Shown: positions 8,541 through 17,395 of the stretch, in pieces
Numbering within the stretch: position 1 is the first letter of the stretch
Layout: every line of letters begins with the position of its first letter
Assembly: GCF_003254055.1 (NCBI RefSeq)
Contig: NZ_QKZT01000022.1
Coordinates: forward strand, 23,188 to 87,187
Length of the DNA stretch: 64,000 nt
Reading direction: 5' to 3'
From: Algoriphagus chordae
GTDB lineage: Bacteria; Bacteroidota; Bacteroidia; Cytophagales; Cyclobacteriaceae
Position numbers and translations under genes: made by a program
Notes under the pieces: generated by a model
The model's database searches: none
The model's input: the letters and a program-made list of their open reading frames with translations, nothing else
What the model was told of the DNA's origin: nothing

Positions 8541-9248
8541 TTAATCGGCTAGATGTATGGCAGCCCATCCCAAGTCCCTGAAGGTTTTTTGGAAATGAGG
8601 GGGGAGTTCGGCTAGAACTGAAATGGATTCGGATGAGACAGGATGAGTAAATTCAAGTTTTCTTGCATGCAAAAGCAAGTTCTCCAAACCGAATTGCTTC
8701 TCAAAAAACTGGTTCTGCTTATTATCACCATGCTTTTTGTCTCCCAAGATGTAATGCCTCAGATGTGCCAAATGACGACGGATCTGATGAGTACGGCCTG
8801 TTTCAGGTTTCAGTTCTAGTAAAGAATAACGACTAGTAGGATATCTTCCTGTAGTATCAAACGGGATTTCAGCCTCGGCTAGCACCTGATAATACGTTTG
8901 GGACTCCTGTATCCTTCCCGATCGCTCGCTTTTCAAAGGATGATCAATCATCGCTGATTTAACTTCAGGAATCCCACGAACAATCGCTAGATAGGTTTTC
9001 TTCACAGATCGATCAGCAAATTGCTCTTTTAGCATTGGAAGTACATCTTCCTGCTTGGAGAAAAGCAAAACACCGCTGGTTGGTCTATCCAATCTGTGAA
9101 CAGGATACACATGCTGCCCAATCTGATCACGAAGCATTTGCAAGGCAAAAATAGTTTCCTCCGCTGCAATGGAAGTTCGGTGAACCAGCAAGCCTGAAGG
9201 CTTATTGATCGCAATCAGTTGCTCATCTTCATAAAGTATTTCTAACAC
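8541..9248 (-). CDS. truC: tRNA pseudouridine synthase of the TruC type
   Basis: A cytoplasmic protein of 235 residues, starting at GTG (no other start precedes the conserved LEILYEDEQLIAINKPSG). RluA-family hallmarks are VHRLDRPTSGVLLF with catalytic Asp54, KTYLAIVRG, and LKPETGRTHQIRRHLAHLRHYILGD. The short length, no S4 domain and the HYILGDKKHGD ending fit TruC, which makes pseudouridine 65 in tRNA. It stands alone, separated from its neighbours by more than 100 bases on each side. Confidence 0.88.
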   Translation of the reverse strand: MLEILYEDEQLIAINKPSGLLVHRTSIAAEETIFALQMLRDQIGQHVYPVHRLDRPTSGVLLFSKQEDVLPMLKEQFADRSVKKTYLAIVRGIPEVKSAMIDHPLKSERSGRIQESQTYYQVLAEAEIPFDTTGRYPTSRYSLLELKPETGRTHQIRRHLAHLRHYILGDKKHGDNKQNQFFEKQFGLENLLLHARKLEFTHPVSSESISVLAELPPHFQKTFRDLGWAAIHLAD

Positions 9249-9357
9249 AAGAAAATTTGAGATAGGTGGATTTGAAATGGGTAATCTTTGAGCAATCAGT
9301 ATTCTTTTCTCATTTCACAAATTATAAGAACTGGATAATCTGTGTTTGTCAACAATA

Positions 9358-10242
9358 TTACTCTATTAAGTATTCTAACACCACTGCAAAGTGATCTTTT
9401 CGTTTGTTTAGAGTTCCTATTGAACCACCAGAATTGTAAAAGGCTGCAGTTATTTTCTGATTTGATTGGTTCTGGAAAGGGATTACAAGTGATTCATATG
9501 GATCGTTTCCTTGATTTACCACATCGAAAACTAGAAAGGCTCCTTTATATTTCCCAGGTATAATGAATTCATCAGCTGTCAAATCAAGATCATTCCACCC
9601 ATGTCCGTTACCTTCGTAAAGTGTATTGGATTTGGCACGTATGTCTCGAAACTGGCTAATACGGTAGATGTCACCTTCTTTAGGTTTTTTAACTTCGTCG
9701 GAAACTAAAACACGAACGGTGATTTTTGGATTGGGGTCACCTAATTCGGAAAGGTAAAGGCTAAGTCGAGAAAGGATTCGGGTTTGCTTTCCTTCAAACT
9801 CAAAATAGACAGCGTATCTATTTATTGTTGTTGAATTTCTCTTTTTGTCTTGATTTTTTGAAAGTGTAATCGGGAGGTTAAAGTCGCCTGTAACCTGCTT
9901 TCTGAGTTTTTTTGAATTTAGTTGATATTCTGGCATTTCTATAAACCGTGGTTCTAGAAGTACCAACCTCGACTTTTTCATAATTGCTTTTGATATCAAG
10001 GTGTCTGCATAGCCCATGGCGGAAATACTAAAAGTTGCATTTTCGGGAAATAAAGACATATCCATCTTAAACTCTCCCTCAGGATTACTGGAGGCCCATT
10101 TCTGGGTAGTCAATTCAGTAATTTTGGCATAGGAAATTGGAACACTATCATGATTAGATTTCAAGATCCACGCTTCTTGACCGTAAAGAAAATTTGTTTC
10201 GAATAATAAAATAGCTAATACGCATACGATAGTTCTTTTCAT
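9358..10242 (-). CDS. Exported protein with carboxypeptidase-regulatory-like N-terminus
   Basis: A 294-residue protein with a signal peptide (MKRTIVCVLAILLFETNFLYGQ). Residues about 28-100 look like a carboxypeptidase-regulatory-like Ig fold (DSVPISYAKITELTTQKWA, NPEGEFKMD, SISAMGYADTLI). The rest, about 120-294, is beta-rich and unrecognised, with KVRVLVSD-like strands and a conserved NGHGWNDLDL. It is the last gene of a minus-strand pair: its start overlaps the stop of the propeller gene by four bases (ATGA), so the two are translationally coupled. Its DNA is visibly AT-richer than the flanking housekeeping genes. Function unknown; it may be an outer-surface partner of the propeller lipoprotein. 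Confidence 0.75.
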   Translation of the reverse strand: MKRTIVCVLAILLFETNFLYGQEAWILKSNHDSVPISYAKITELTTQKWASSNPEGEFKMDMSLFPENATFSISAMGYADTLISKAIMKKSRLVLLEPRFIEMPEYQLNSKKLRKQVTGDFNLPITLSKNQDKKRNSTTINRYAVYFEFEGKQTRILSRLSLYLSELGDPNPKITVRVLVSDEVKKPKEGDIYRISQFRDIRAKSNTLYEGNGHGWNDLDLTADEFIIPGKYKGAFLVFDVVNQGNDPYESLVIPFQNQSNQKITAAFYNSGGSIGTLNKRKDHFAVVLEYLIE

Positions 10243-11372
10243 TGATTCGGGAAATTATTTATACTGTATTTTAAAAGAAAGGGTTTTGACATATCAAATT
10301 TTGATATTTCATCAGTCGACAATCCCATTTGCAAGAGAATTTCTTTATCATATTCATCTGGATACAAAATCGACAAATTATATCCATCAGAAACAGAAAA
10401 GGGCCACATCAGATAATCCTCCAATGGCCCGATATCACTAATAATTATTCCTCTATCATTTATTAAATCATAAAGACCTATCCTGATTTCCTCTATCGTT
10501 CGCCAATAAAAATTAAAACTTATCACACTATCTATCAAATTAAAGTTATGAACAGCAAATGCATAGTCCTGAGATCTTAGAATTTCATAAAAATCCTCTG
10601 CTTCTTCTAACGATTGAGCTATTTTTGGCAGACTATTCTTGCCAAAATCTACCTGATAGACAGGGGAAAAATCCAAGCTATCCATAGCATATATAATTTC
10701 TGAGAATGGTTCTGCATAAAAAATTCTATTTCCAATATTAGATAAATTACCCCTTTGAGATGCTTCTATTACCCCAGCAGGTTTCTCATTATTAAAAATA
10801 ACTTGATAATTCTCATCTAAAAATACTAACCCTCTGTAGGAACCATTTTCAAGTTCATCATCACTTAACCCAATTGAATGACCAAATGAATTCCAATTCA
10901 ATAAATCACCTCTGAAATATCCACTAGCCTCAAATGATTCCAAAAAACTTAGATTTGGAAGTTGATATTTTATGATTTTTTGCAGTCCTCGGTCATATAC
11001 TGCTAGATTATCTTCGTGTATAATATAACTTTCCAAGGTAGTAAATTCACCTGGGCCAGACCCAATTCTTCGAAGCGTATTTATAAAATCCCCACTTTTA
11101 TTGAATATATAAAGTGCTTGTGCATAATCTTTATCATGTAGGATTAAGTAATCAGCGTAATATCTGATAGAATGTATCCTACCCAAGGAAACAGAATCTG
11201 GAATGTTTAGCAGTACGATTTCTAGATTATCAGATATTTCTGAGAAATCAACTATTCTACTACCACTTTGGAATTGCAATGTTTTGATTTTAATTAAATC
11301 TTCCCTTTGAGAACTACAGGAAATTAGGACAATAGAAAAAAATATCAGAAATAAAATATTTATAATTTTCAT
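10239..11372 (-). CDS. 6-bladed beta-propeller lipoprotein
   Basis: A protein of 377 residues. The signal MKIINILFLIFFSIVLISC ends in a lipobox Cys followed by SSQRE, so it is a lipoprotein. The body shows propeller-like repeats: IHSIRYYADYLILHD, IFNKSGDFINTLRRIGSGPGEF (the GxGPGEF turn typical of the Bacteroidota 6-bladed family), NLAVYDRGLQKIIKYQLP and GNRIFYAEPFSEIIYAMD. Proteins of this group often sit beside small NVEALA-type exported peptides, as here (11531-11833). It has a four-base overlap with the downstream gene. The region is AT-rich, which may point to transfer. Biochemical role unknown. Confidence 0.85.
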   Translation of the reverse strand: MKIINILFLIFFSIVLISCSSQREDLIKIKTLQFQSGSRIVDFSEISDNLEIVLLNIPDSVSLGRIHSIRYYADYLILHDKDYAQALYIFNKSGDFINTLRRIGSGPGEFTTLESYIIHEDNLAVYDRGLQKIIKYQLPNLSFLESFEASGYFRGDLLNWNSFGHSIGLSDDELENGSYRGLVFLDENYQVIFNNEKPAGVIEASQRGNLSNIGNRIFYAEPFSEIIYAMDSLDFSPVYQVDFGKNSLPKIAQSLEEAEDFYEILRSQDYAFAVHNFNLIDSVISFNFYWRTIEEIRIGLYDLINDRGIIISDIGPLEDYLMWPFSVSDGYNLSILYPDEYDKEILLQMGLSTDEISKFDMSKPFLLKYSINNFPNQ

Positions 11373-11483
11373 TAGACTCTATAATATGTTATGATAAATA
11401 TTTTAAACATTAAGAAACTAATTGGTCTTCAGCTTTTTTTAAGACATTGAATTATTTGCTAAAAAAATAAAGTTTTTTAAATA

Positions 11484-11511
11484 AGGTTGAGAAGCTTTCA
11501 CTACCCAACCT
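11484..11511 (-). terminator. Possible terminator of the small four-Cys gene
   Basis: AGGTTG pairs with CAACCT around a 16-base loop, downstream of the stop at 11531 on the minus strand, and is followed by TTATTTAAAAAAC. The stem is short, so confidence is low. Confidence 0.4.
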
Positions 11512-11530
11512 CTTTGCTGAGAATATTAGA

Positions 11531-11833
11531 TTAAGGGAGACTTGGTATTTCTGGCCACCCAGGGCCAGTATCTCTGAGTAAACAAGTTTTATTCGCTTTT
11601 ACAATGCAGTTCGTTGAAAGAAATACTTTTTTATAACCACAAAGCATATAAGCGTCATCACCTACTGGCTGGCTCACACAAGGAGGGTCTTCCAGAACTT
11701 CCTTTGCATTGGTATTACTGACCAGTCCCCAGTCTCCATTTACATCTGTTTGAATGTTCAATACAAAGGCTAAAAAGAACACCAGAATCCCTACTATTTT
11801 GACGGGATAGAGCTTTGATTTCTTGTAATCCAT
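11531..11833 (-). CDS. Small NVEALA-like exported four-cysteine peptide
   Basis: A protein of 100 residues. An N-terminal hydrophobic segment (VKIVGILVFFLAFVLNIQTDV) is followed by NTNAKEVLEDPPC, a place where NVEALA-type peptides carry their Asn-x-Glu-Ala motif. The mature part has four Cys (PPCVSQ, MLCGYK, TNCIVK, KTCLLR), enough for two disulfides, and ends in a Pro-rich GPGWPEIPSLP. It lies 158 bases upstream of the propeller lipoprotein on the same strand. The NVEALA family has no established function; the relation here rests on layout and neighbour rather than on a strict motif match. It may be a secreted signal or a toxin-like peptide, but there is no direct evidence. Confidence 0.65.
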   Translation of the reverse strand: MDYKKSKLYPVKIVGILVFFLAFVLNIQTDVNGDWGLVSNTNAKEVLEDPPCVSQPVGDDAYMLCGYKKVFLSTNCIVKANKTCLLRDTGPGWPEIPSLP

Positions 11834-11972
11834 AATTATTGTTGTTTAAGTTTGTGTTAGTTTTTAAGTCTATAAAAAAAAAACTGTAACTACAAAATAA
11901 TTAAGAAGTTAATTTGATTTTCTTCAAAAGAAAAGCTAATGAATTGAAATTAAGGAATCCGATCTCATTAGC

Positions 11973-11995
11973 CTCGTAAAGCGTAAATCGTAAAT
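11973..11995 (-). repeat. CGTAAATC-word repeat after mnmA
   Basis: CGTAAAGCGTAAATCGTAAA abuts the mnmA stop codon. The same word family follows the stop codons of the genes ending at 31169 and 39691. Confidence 0.5.
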
Positions 11996-13210
11996 CTAAA
12001 ATATCGTCCCAGAACCAATACACTCTTCTCCATCATACCAGGCAACAAACTGTCCAGAAGCCACACCTTTTTGAGCTCGGTCGAAGATGACATAAAGGCC
12101 ATTTTCTTTTTGGATAAGCGTTGCTCCACTGAGCGGTTGACGATAGCGGATACGTGCTTCATATCTTGCAGTTTCTCCAGTCTTGAGCTTCAGGTCTTCG
12201 CGTATCCAGTGGATCTCGTCAGTTTTGACAAAGAGCCCGTCACGAAGTAAGCCAGGATGTGTTTCCCCCAAACCTGTATAGATCACATTCTCTTGCGTAT
12301 CGGTAGAAATCACAAATAATGGTTTTCCGGTTCCTCCTACATGAAGACCTTTTCTTTGGCCTACGGTGAAGTAATGTGCGCCATTATGCTCACCCAATAC
12401 TTTACCCTGATCTTGGGTATAATGAGTTGGAAGTGAAATAGCATCCAATGTTTCCTGATCATAATCCTCTGGAGCAATTCCAACCGGAATTTGTTGCTTT
12501 TGGTAAATACCTAGCTCTTCTGGAATCTGTATGATTTTGCCTTTTTTAGGCTTCAATTGTTGCTGCAAGAAATCTGGCAAGCGTACTTTTCCGATAAAGC
12601 ACAAACCCTGACTATCTTTTTTATCCGCAGTGATTAGATCCATTTCTTTAGCTTTTGCCCGTACTTCTGGCTTTTGCAAATGCCCAATAGGGAACAAAGC
12701 TTTAGCTAACTGACTTTGATTCAATTGACACAGGAAATAACTCTGATCTTTGTTTGGATCGGCTCCTGCAAGTAATTGATAGGCTGTTTTTCCATCTGCA
12801 CCAATAGTTTCGCCTTTTTGACAATAGTGCCCAGTTGCCACAAAATCGGCTTTCAGTTTCTCGGCCGCTTTCATAAAAATATCGAATTTGATCTCTCTAT
12901 TGCAAAGAATATCTGGATTGGGAGTTCTGCCGGCTTTGTATTCAGCAAACATATAATCCACGATTCTATCCTTGTATTCCTCGCTGAGGTCGATCGCTTG
13001 GAAGGGAATTCCTAGTTTCTCTGCCACCAGCATCGCATCAGTGGAATCTTCCATCCAGGGGCAATCATTGGATATAGTGACAGATTCATCGTGCCAGTTC
13101 TTCATAAACATCCCGATGACTTCGTAGCCTTGCTCGATGAGTAGGTGAGCGGCGACGGAACTATCGACCCCTCCGGAGAGGCCGACTACTACTCTTGGTC
13201 TTGTCTTCAT
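11996..13210 (-). CDS. mnmA: tRNA-specific 2-thiouridylase MnmA
   Basis: A cytoplasmic enzyme of 404 residues that thiolates U34 of Lys, Glu and Gln tRNAs. The PP-loop ATP site is SGGVDSS (12-18). The two catalytic cysteines are Cys103 (NPDILCNREIKF) and Cys204 (SQGLCFIGK). Further family marks are ATGHYC, DQSYFL and the C-terminal HYFTVGQRKGLHVGG and RYRQPLSGATL parts. It is somewhat longer than the usual 360-380 residues because of an insert at about 218-262 (including YQKQQIPVGIAPEDYD). It is monocistronic, and the stop is followed immediately by a CGTAAATC repeat. Confidence 0.97.
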   Translation of the reverse strand: MKTRPRVVVGLSGGVDSSVAAHLLIEQGYEVIGMFMKNWHDESVTISNDCPWMEDSTDAMLVAEKLGIPFQAIDLSEEYKDRIVDYMFAEYKAGRTPNPDILCNREIKFDIFMKAAEKLKADFVATGHYCQKGETIGADGKTAYQLLAGADPNKDQSYFLCQLNQSQLAKALFPIGHLQKPEVRAKAKEMDLITADKKDSQGLCFIGKVRLPDFLQQQLKPKKGKIIQIPEELGIYQKQQIPVGIAPEDYDQETLDAISLPTHYTQDQGKVLGEHNGAHYFTVGQRKGLHVGGTGKPLFVISTDTQENVIYTGLGETHPGLLRDGLFVKTDEIHWIREDLKLKTGETARYEARIRYRQPLSGATLIQKENGLYVIFDRAQKGVASGQFVAWYDGEECIGSGTIF

Positions 13211-13550
13211 ATGCTGTAATAAGTAATGGATTCAAGGTCCATTAGGTTACAATGTGATCAGAACAGTTTTTCTTTCGGAAATGGTTCTGATCGGGGCAAA
13301 GTTAAGGGAAATCTATTTCACCGTCATTTTGAAATTATCAAATAAATATGTCATTCGTGATGACACGAAAGACGGCAAGAGAAATCTAATGAGCAAAGTT
13401 TTTTATTGATCGTGAAGGCACGGAAGAAGTCCAATGTACCTTTACTTTCTTTGCTAGAGGACCGAAGACCGAAGCAGCAATTCTGTTCTTCAACCCTTCC
13501 TTTTATTGTTTCTAGCTAGTTACTGGCAGCAAAGCGGATATCAATACATC
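13211..13550. other. Intergenic region with degenerate repeat words
   Basis: This 340-base gap has no gene. It holds an imperfect direct repeat (CGTGATGACACGAAAGA near 13355 and CGTGAAGGCACGGAAGA near 13411) and GACCGAAGACCGAAG at about 13461. These look like worn copies of short intergenic repeats seen elsewhere in the window. The mnmA promoter should lie in its left part. Confidence 0.5.
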
Positions 13551-14822
13551 TTAATTCGATTCTGACGGCTGGTATTTTCCATAGACTGCATCTTTAAACT
13601 TCTTGTGAAGTTTAATTTGATCGTATGGAAAAAGCTGAACGAAAAGCACCGCTGTGATCTCATTCACTGGATCTACCCAAAAAAGTGTACTTGCAGCGCC
13701 ATCCCAGAAGAATTCCCCTACAATCCCATTCATTTCTTCAGCACTGGTAGGTGGAGCAACTCGTACAGCGAAATCAATTCCAAATCCAACATTTCCTTTG
13801 CTCGGAAGCCAAGATCTTTCAGTTACTGATTCAGGGAGCTGGTTGGTACTCATCAGTTGCACCGTTTCAGGCTGGAGGATTCTCGTCCCTTCAAATTCCC
13901 CTTTATGAACCAGCATTCTGGCAAAAGTCATGTAATCATCCAAGGTGGAAGTAAATCCAAACCCACCAGGAGTCAGAGGCCATTCATTAATATTAAATCG
14001 ATGGGCTTCTTCGTTTGGCATTTGTTCAAGTTTCCCTTCACCAGTTCTGCGATAAGATGCAGACATCTTAGATCTATCGCCTTCAGGGACGAAGTACCTT
14101 GTTTTGCTCATTTTCAGAGGATCGAGCACATGCGTTTGCACATACTCTTTGTAAGGTGTTCCAGAGATTCTTTCTACCAAAAAAGCCTGTACATCGACTG
14201 ATTGACCGTATTCCCACTGCGTTCCTGGCTGAAACCAAAGTGGAACTTCTCCGATTCTTTTGGCCATTTCAGTCAAATCGATCTCAAAACTTCTTGGATC
14301 TTTCACTGCTAAAATTTCACTCAAACCAGGGATATCCGCTCTGTTAGGAAAACCAGCAGTATGTCGTGTGATGTCCCGGATGGTCACGGATCTATCAGCA
14401 TCTACAAGTTTGATGTTTCCGTTTTCATCCACTCCATCATAGACCTGCATATCCGCAAATTCAGGGGCATACTTCTCAAGAGGGTCATCCAACTGAAATT
14501 CCCCTTCTTCGTAAAGTGTCATCAATGCTGTTCCAGTGATCGGCTTGGTCATGGAATAGATCTGAACAATGGTATTTCTATCCATTTTGACCTGCTTTTC
14601 CAGATCTGCGTAGCCAAAAGCATTATAATAGACCTCTTGGTCTTTCTCAAATATCAATGCTGAAACCCCAGCTAGATTTCCGCTTGCTACAAAGCTAGAT
14701 AGGGTAGAGTCAATTCTTGCTCGAGTTTGATCATTGACTAGGAGTGGAGCGGAGGGTTCCTTTTCTTGGCAACTACTTGAAAAAATGAGAATTGCGCAAG
14801 CATAGAGAAATAGCTGTTTCAT
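13551..14822 (-). CDS. Serine hydrolase lipoprotein, class C beta-lactamase-like
   Basis: A 423-residue lipoprotein: the signal MKQLFLYACAILIFSSSC ends in the lipobox Cys18. It has the beta-lactamase/transpeptidase fold: the SxxK motif Ser90-Met-Thr-Lys93 (QIYSMTKPITG), then Tyr205-Gly-Gln (WEYGQSVD) in place of YxN, and GGFGFTSTLDDYMTFARML. The family covers esterases, D-aminopeptidases and carboxypeptidases, and true resistance enzymes are a minority, so the substrate is unknown. Location is the periplasmic face of a membrane. It stands alone, with gaps of 201 and 340 bases. Confidence 0.88.
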   Translation of the reverse strand: MKQLFLYACAILIFSSSCQEKEPSAPLLVNDQTRARIDSTLSSFVASGNLAGVSALIFEKDQEVYYNAFGYADLEKQVKMDRNTIVQIYSMTKPITGTALMTLYEEGEFQLDDPLEKYAPEFADMQVYDGVDENGNIKLVDADRSVTIRDITRHTAGFPNRADIPGLSEILAVKDPRSFEIDLTEMAKRIGEVPLWFQPGTQWEYGQSVDVQAFLVERISGTPYKEYVQTHVLDPLKMSKTRYFVPEGDRSKMSASYRRTGEGKLEQMPNEEAHRFNINEWPLTPGGFGFTSTLDDYMTFARMLVHKGEFEGTRILQPETVQLMSTNQLPESVTERSWLPSKGNVGFGIDFAVRVAPPTSAEEMNGIVGEFFWDGAASTLFWVDPVNEITAVLFVQLFPYDQIKLHKKFKDAVYGKYQPSESN

Positions 14823-15023
14823 GTGTTTATTATTTGAGTTTCAAGGGCCATCCCCTTAGGCACCGTGTGGAATCTTGCATCCTAATTCATCTTAGCTGGG
14901 ATTGATACATAGCTGTATGATCTAGATGAGCTCGGTTTCATAGGTTTGGGTATAGCTTATCAATTGAATTGTAATCAATCCATTACATAATATATGAAAA
15001 AATGAAACAGCTGAACTTAGAAT

Positions 15024-15698
15024 TTACAACTTGAAATCCTCTTCCCAGAATTTGAACCCGCCCTTGAAAGCATTTTCATTCGTTCCCAATCTACAGCCTT
15101 CAGGAATATTAGTTAGCAATTTAGAGTTTCCTCCTCCCAGCAAAATATCATCTGGTCTAAAGGCTGCTCTAAAGTACTCAACCATTTTTAGGACGTTTTT
15201 CTCCCATCTTTTGGAGCCTGATTTGGTCAGGTATTCTTTGCCTACATACTCTTCAAATGTCTTTTTCTTAAATGGCAAGTGACCACCTTCGATCGGGATA
15301 ATGGTGTCGTGAATGACCATTGCAGTGCCAAGCCCGGTGCCCAAACCCAAGAAAAGTAATTTTTTGCCTTCATAACTACCAAGTGCCTGCATGGCGGCAT
15401 CGTTGATGAATTTGATAGGGCAATTAAAAGCCGCTTGGAAATCAAAAGTATTCCAGCCTTCGCCAAGATTTACAGGCTCGCTTACTATTCTGTTTTCTTT
15501 GACCACCCCTGGGAAACCCATGGTAATCATATCGTATTCCCATTGTGCTGCATTTTCTTTGACGAGTTCGACCATTTCTTCAGGCTTAAAATCAGCTCCA
15601 GAAGGGATTTTAATACGTTCTGCAGCACCTGTTGCCAAGATTTTCACATTTGAACCCCCGATGTCGATTACGAGAATATTCTTTTTGCTTTTTTCCAT
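15024..15698 (-). CDS. ROK-type / polyphosphate-glucokinase-like sugar kinase
   Basis: A cytoplasmic protein of 224 residues. The ASKHA fold is marked by IDIGGSNVKI (phosphate-1 loop, Asp12), MGFPGVV, FINDAAMQALGSY (catalytic Asp in the ND pair) and GLGTGLGTAMV (phosphate-2). The short length, the EGGHLPF motif and a lack of the ROK zinc-binding Cys cluster are closer to polyphosphate glucokinases than to repressor-type ROK proteins. The likely reaction is phosphorylation of glucose, with ATP or polyphosphate as donor; the donor cannot be told from sequence. It is monocistronic. Confidence 0.8.
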   Translation of the reverse strand: MEKSKKNILVIDIGGSNVKILATGAAERIKIPSGADFKPEEMVELVKENAAQWEYDMITMGFPGVVKENRIVSEPVNLGEGWNTFDFQAAFNCPIKFINDAAMQALGSYEGKKLLFLGLGTGLGTAMVIHDTIIPIEGGHLPFKKKTFEEYVGKEYLTKSGSKRWEKNVLKMVEYFRAAFRPDDILLGGGNSKLLTNIPEGCRLGTNENAFKGGFKFWEEDFKL

Positions 15699-15888
15699 CC
15701 ATTGAAACTAAATAGAAATGTTTACTTAGCGAAGAAGAAATTGATTCAATTCTGAAATTTTGCTTAAAAATACTGTTGTGATTGGTCAAATAGGATTTTG
15801 CTTTCAGCTGATTGTTATTCAAAGTCTAGACTGTTTTAGGATTTTGAGTATGTGAGTGATTTCTTTTCAGCTAAGTGCATAATTACAC

Positions 15889-15938
15889 TTCGGTCTCCCG
15901 ATAGCTTCTCCCGATAGCTATAGGGAGGTCTTCCGACC
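15889..15938. repeat. Direct repeat with near-palindrome in a gene-free stretch
   Basis: Two perfect head-to-tail copies of TCTCCCGATAGCT (15894-15906 and 15907-15919) run into TATAGGGA, giving a near-palindrome TCCCGATAGCTATAGGGA. They are flanked by CGGTCT and, further on, by TTCCGACC. The rest of the 377-base gap 15699-16075 shows no gene; it should hold the promoter of the kinase gene. Confidence 0.6.
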
Positions 15939-16075
15939 AGATAAACAAAGAAGCTAAGGCAACTGGCATCATTGCGGATCATCACAAAATTTAATCCTTA
16001 AAGCAGATATAAAAATAGTTTGCTGATAAAACAAAAGCATCTTTCCATACAGCATAAGCTACTTTTCGCAGGATT

Positions 16076-16429
16076 TTATCCTCCAGATTTTTTGGCTTTG
16101 TACCCAGCTGCCTGAAGTACTTGCACAACTTTGTCTCGGTGATCTCCTTGGATTAATATCTCTGCATTTTTTGCCGATCCACCAACACCACACTTATTCT
16201 TGAGCATTTTGCCCAATTCTTTCAAGTCATCTTCGCTTCCGACAAAACCCTCGATCAAGGTGACTTTCTTGCCAGCTCTTGCTTTTTTGTCCAGCAAAAC
16301 TTTGAGGTTTTGTTGATTTGAGGCTAGCGTCTCTTGGATGTCATTATTTCCACTTTGGAATTCAAAATCATCGCTAGTGGAATAGACCATGCCATCGCGC
16401 TTTTTCCAATCGTTATTTTTCTTTGCCAT
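16076..16429 (-). CDS. SUI1/eIF1-like translation factor (YciH)
   Basis: A cytoplasmic protein of 117 residues with the SUI1 fold: a basic N-terminus (MAKKNNDWKKRDG), ARAGKKVTLIEGFVG, LGKMLKNKCGVGGSAKN, and EILIQGDHRDKVVQVLQAAG. The CGVGG turn and the IQGDHRD strand are the diagnostic residues. Bacterial YciH is thought to influence start-codon selection at the ribosome. A terminator for the universal stress gene lies between this gene and its upstream neighbour, so it has its own transcript. Confidence 0.93.
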   Translation of the reverse strand: MAKKNNDWKKRDGMVYSTSDDFEFQSGNNDIQETLASNQQNLKVLLDKKARAGKKVTLIEGFVGSEDDLKELGKMLKNKCGVGGSAKNAEILIQGDHRDKVVQVLQAAGYKAKKSGG

Positions 16430-16439
16430 ATCAAATGAA

Positions 16440-16465
16440 AATACCTACCCCGAGGAGTAGGTATT
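16440..16465 (-). terminator. Terminator of the universal stress protein gene
   Basis: AATACCTAC and GTAGGTATT pair around a short loop, 18 bases past the stop codon at 16484. The minus-strand sequence after the stem is TTTTCATTT. Confidence 0.75.
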
Positions 16466-16483
16466 AGTATGCTAGTGGTGAAA

Positions 16484-17332
16484 TTAATTAGTCTTAAATG
16501 TCCAAACTGGACGCTTAGCATGGTTGACCACATCTTCGGCTATAGAGCCAGTAAAGAAGTGAGATAAACCAGTTCTGCCATGTGTAGCCATAGCGATTAG
16601 GTCTGCATTGATATCCTCTGCGAATTCCACTATACCCTCTTCTTCGGACTGAGAATTGTAGATTTCAGCAATGGCATGCTCGATATTATACTTGTTAGCA
16701 AATGCCTTAATTCTAAGCGCAGATTCTCTTGTGGTTTCAAAACTACCTGGAGTATTGATTACCACTAAGTACAGGTCAGCGTCAAACCATTTCTGAAGGG
16801 TTTTTACGCGATTGGCTAGCTCATCTTGATCTTCTTTGAAATCACTTGCAAAAACAATCTTTTTAAATGATTCAGGGTTAGTTTGGCCTTTGACCGTTAA
16901 AACTGGACAGTGCGCTGTTCTAACGACCTTTTCAGTGTTGCTTCCTACAAGCACTTCTTCAATGCCACTAGAACCTTTTGAACCCATTACTACCAAGTCA
17001 GGATCTTCGTCTAGTATCGCCGAAGAAATATTTTGGAAGGCATTTCCAAGCACTATTTTGGTGACTAATGCGTAGTTTTTTCCTGCATATTTACTCTCCA
17101 TTTCTTTGAACTGCTCCTTTCGGCGATTCATCAGTTCTATAAAGAATATCTGGTTTTCGTATTCAGCGATAGGTTCGCCACCCATGGTACCCATTCCGCT
17201 ATTAGAGGGAACCTCGATGACGTGCAAAACTGTAATTACTACATTGTCAAATTTGTTTGACAGATTAGTAGCTAAATCCAGCGCGTTCTGAGCCTGCTCA
17301 GAAAAATCAAATGGAACAAGTACTTTAGTCAT
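16484..17332 (-). CDS. Universal stress protein with two Usp domains
   Basis: A protein of 282 residues made of two tandem Usp domains (about 1-145 and 150-282). Each has the nucleotide-binding pattern GxxG followed by a GS: VMGSKGSSGIEEVLVGSNTE in the first and AMATHGRTGLSHFFTGSIAE in the second, so both halves keep the ATP-binding type loop. MTKVLVPFDFSEQAQNAL is the usual start. It is cytoplasmic; the family responds to stress, but its targets vary. It is transcribed toward yciH, with a terminator between. The 64-base gap to menA upstream has no special feature. Confidence 0.92.
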   Translation of the reverse strand: MTKVLVPFDFSEQAQNALDLATNLSNKFDNVVITVLHVIEVPSNSGMGTMGGEPIAEYENQIFFIELMNRRKEQFKEMESKYAGKNYALVTKIVLGNAFQNISSAILDEDPDLVVMGSKGSSGIEEVLVGSNTEKVVRTAHCPVLTVKGQTNPESFKKIVFASDFKEDQDELANRVKTLQKWFDADLYLVVINTPGSFETTRESALRIKAFANKYNIEHAIAEIYNSQSEEEGIVEFAEDINADLIAMATHGRTGLSHFFTGSIAEDVVNHAKRPVWTFKTN

Positions 17333-17395
17333 AAAATGTGCTGTGTTGGTTTATGCCAAATTAGCCTAAAAAAAGAGATCAGGAAAGTACTTTTA

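Noticed and set aside
13857..14201. Plus-strand frames of 114 and 100 codons over the beta-lactamase-like lipoprotein gene
   Set aside because: They overlap one another and the real gene, and lack any motif.
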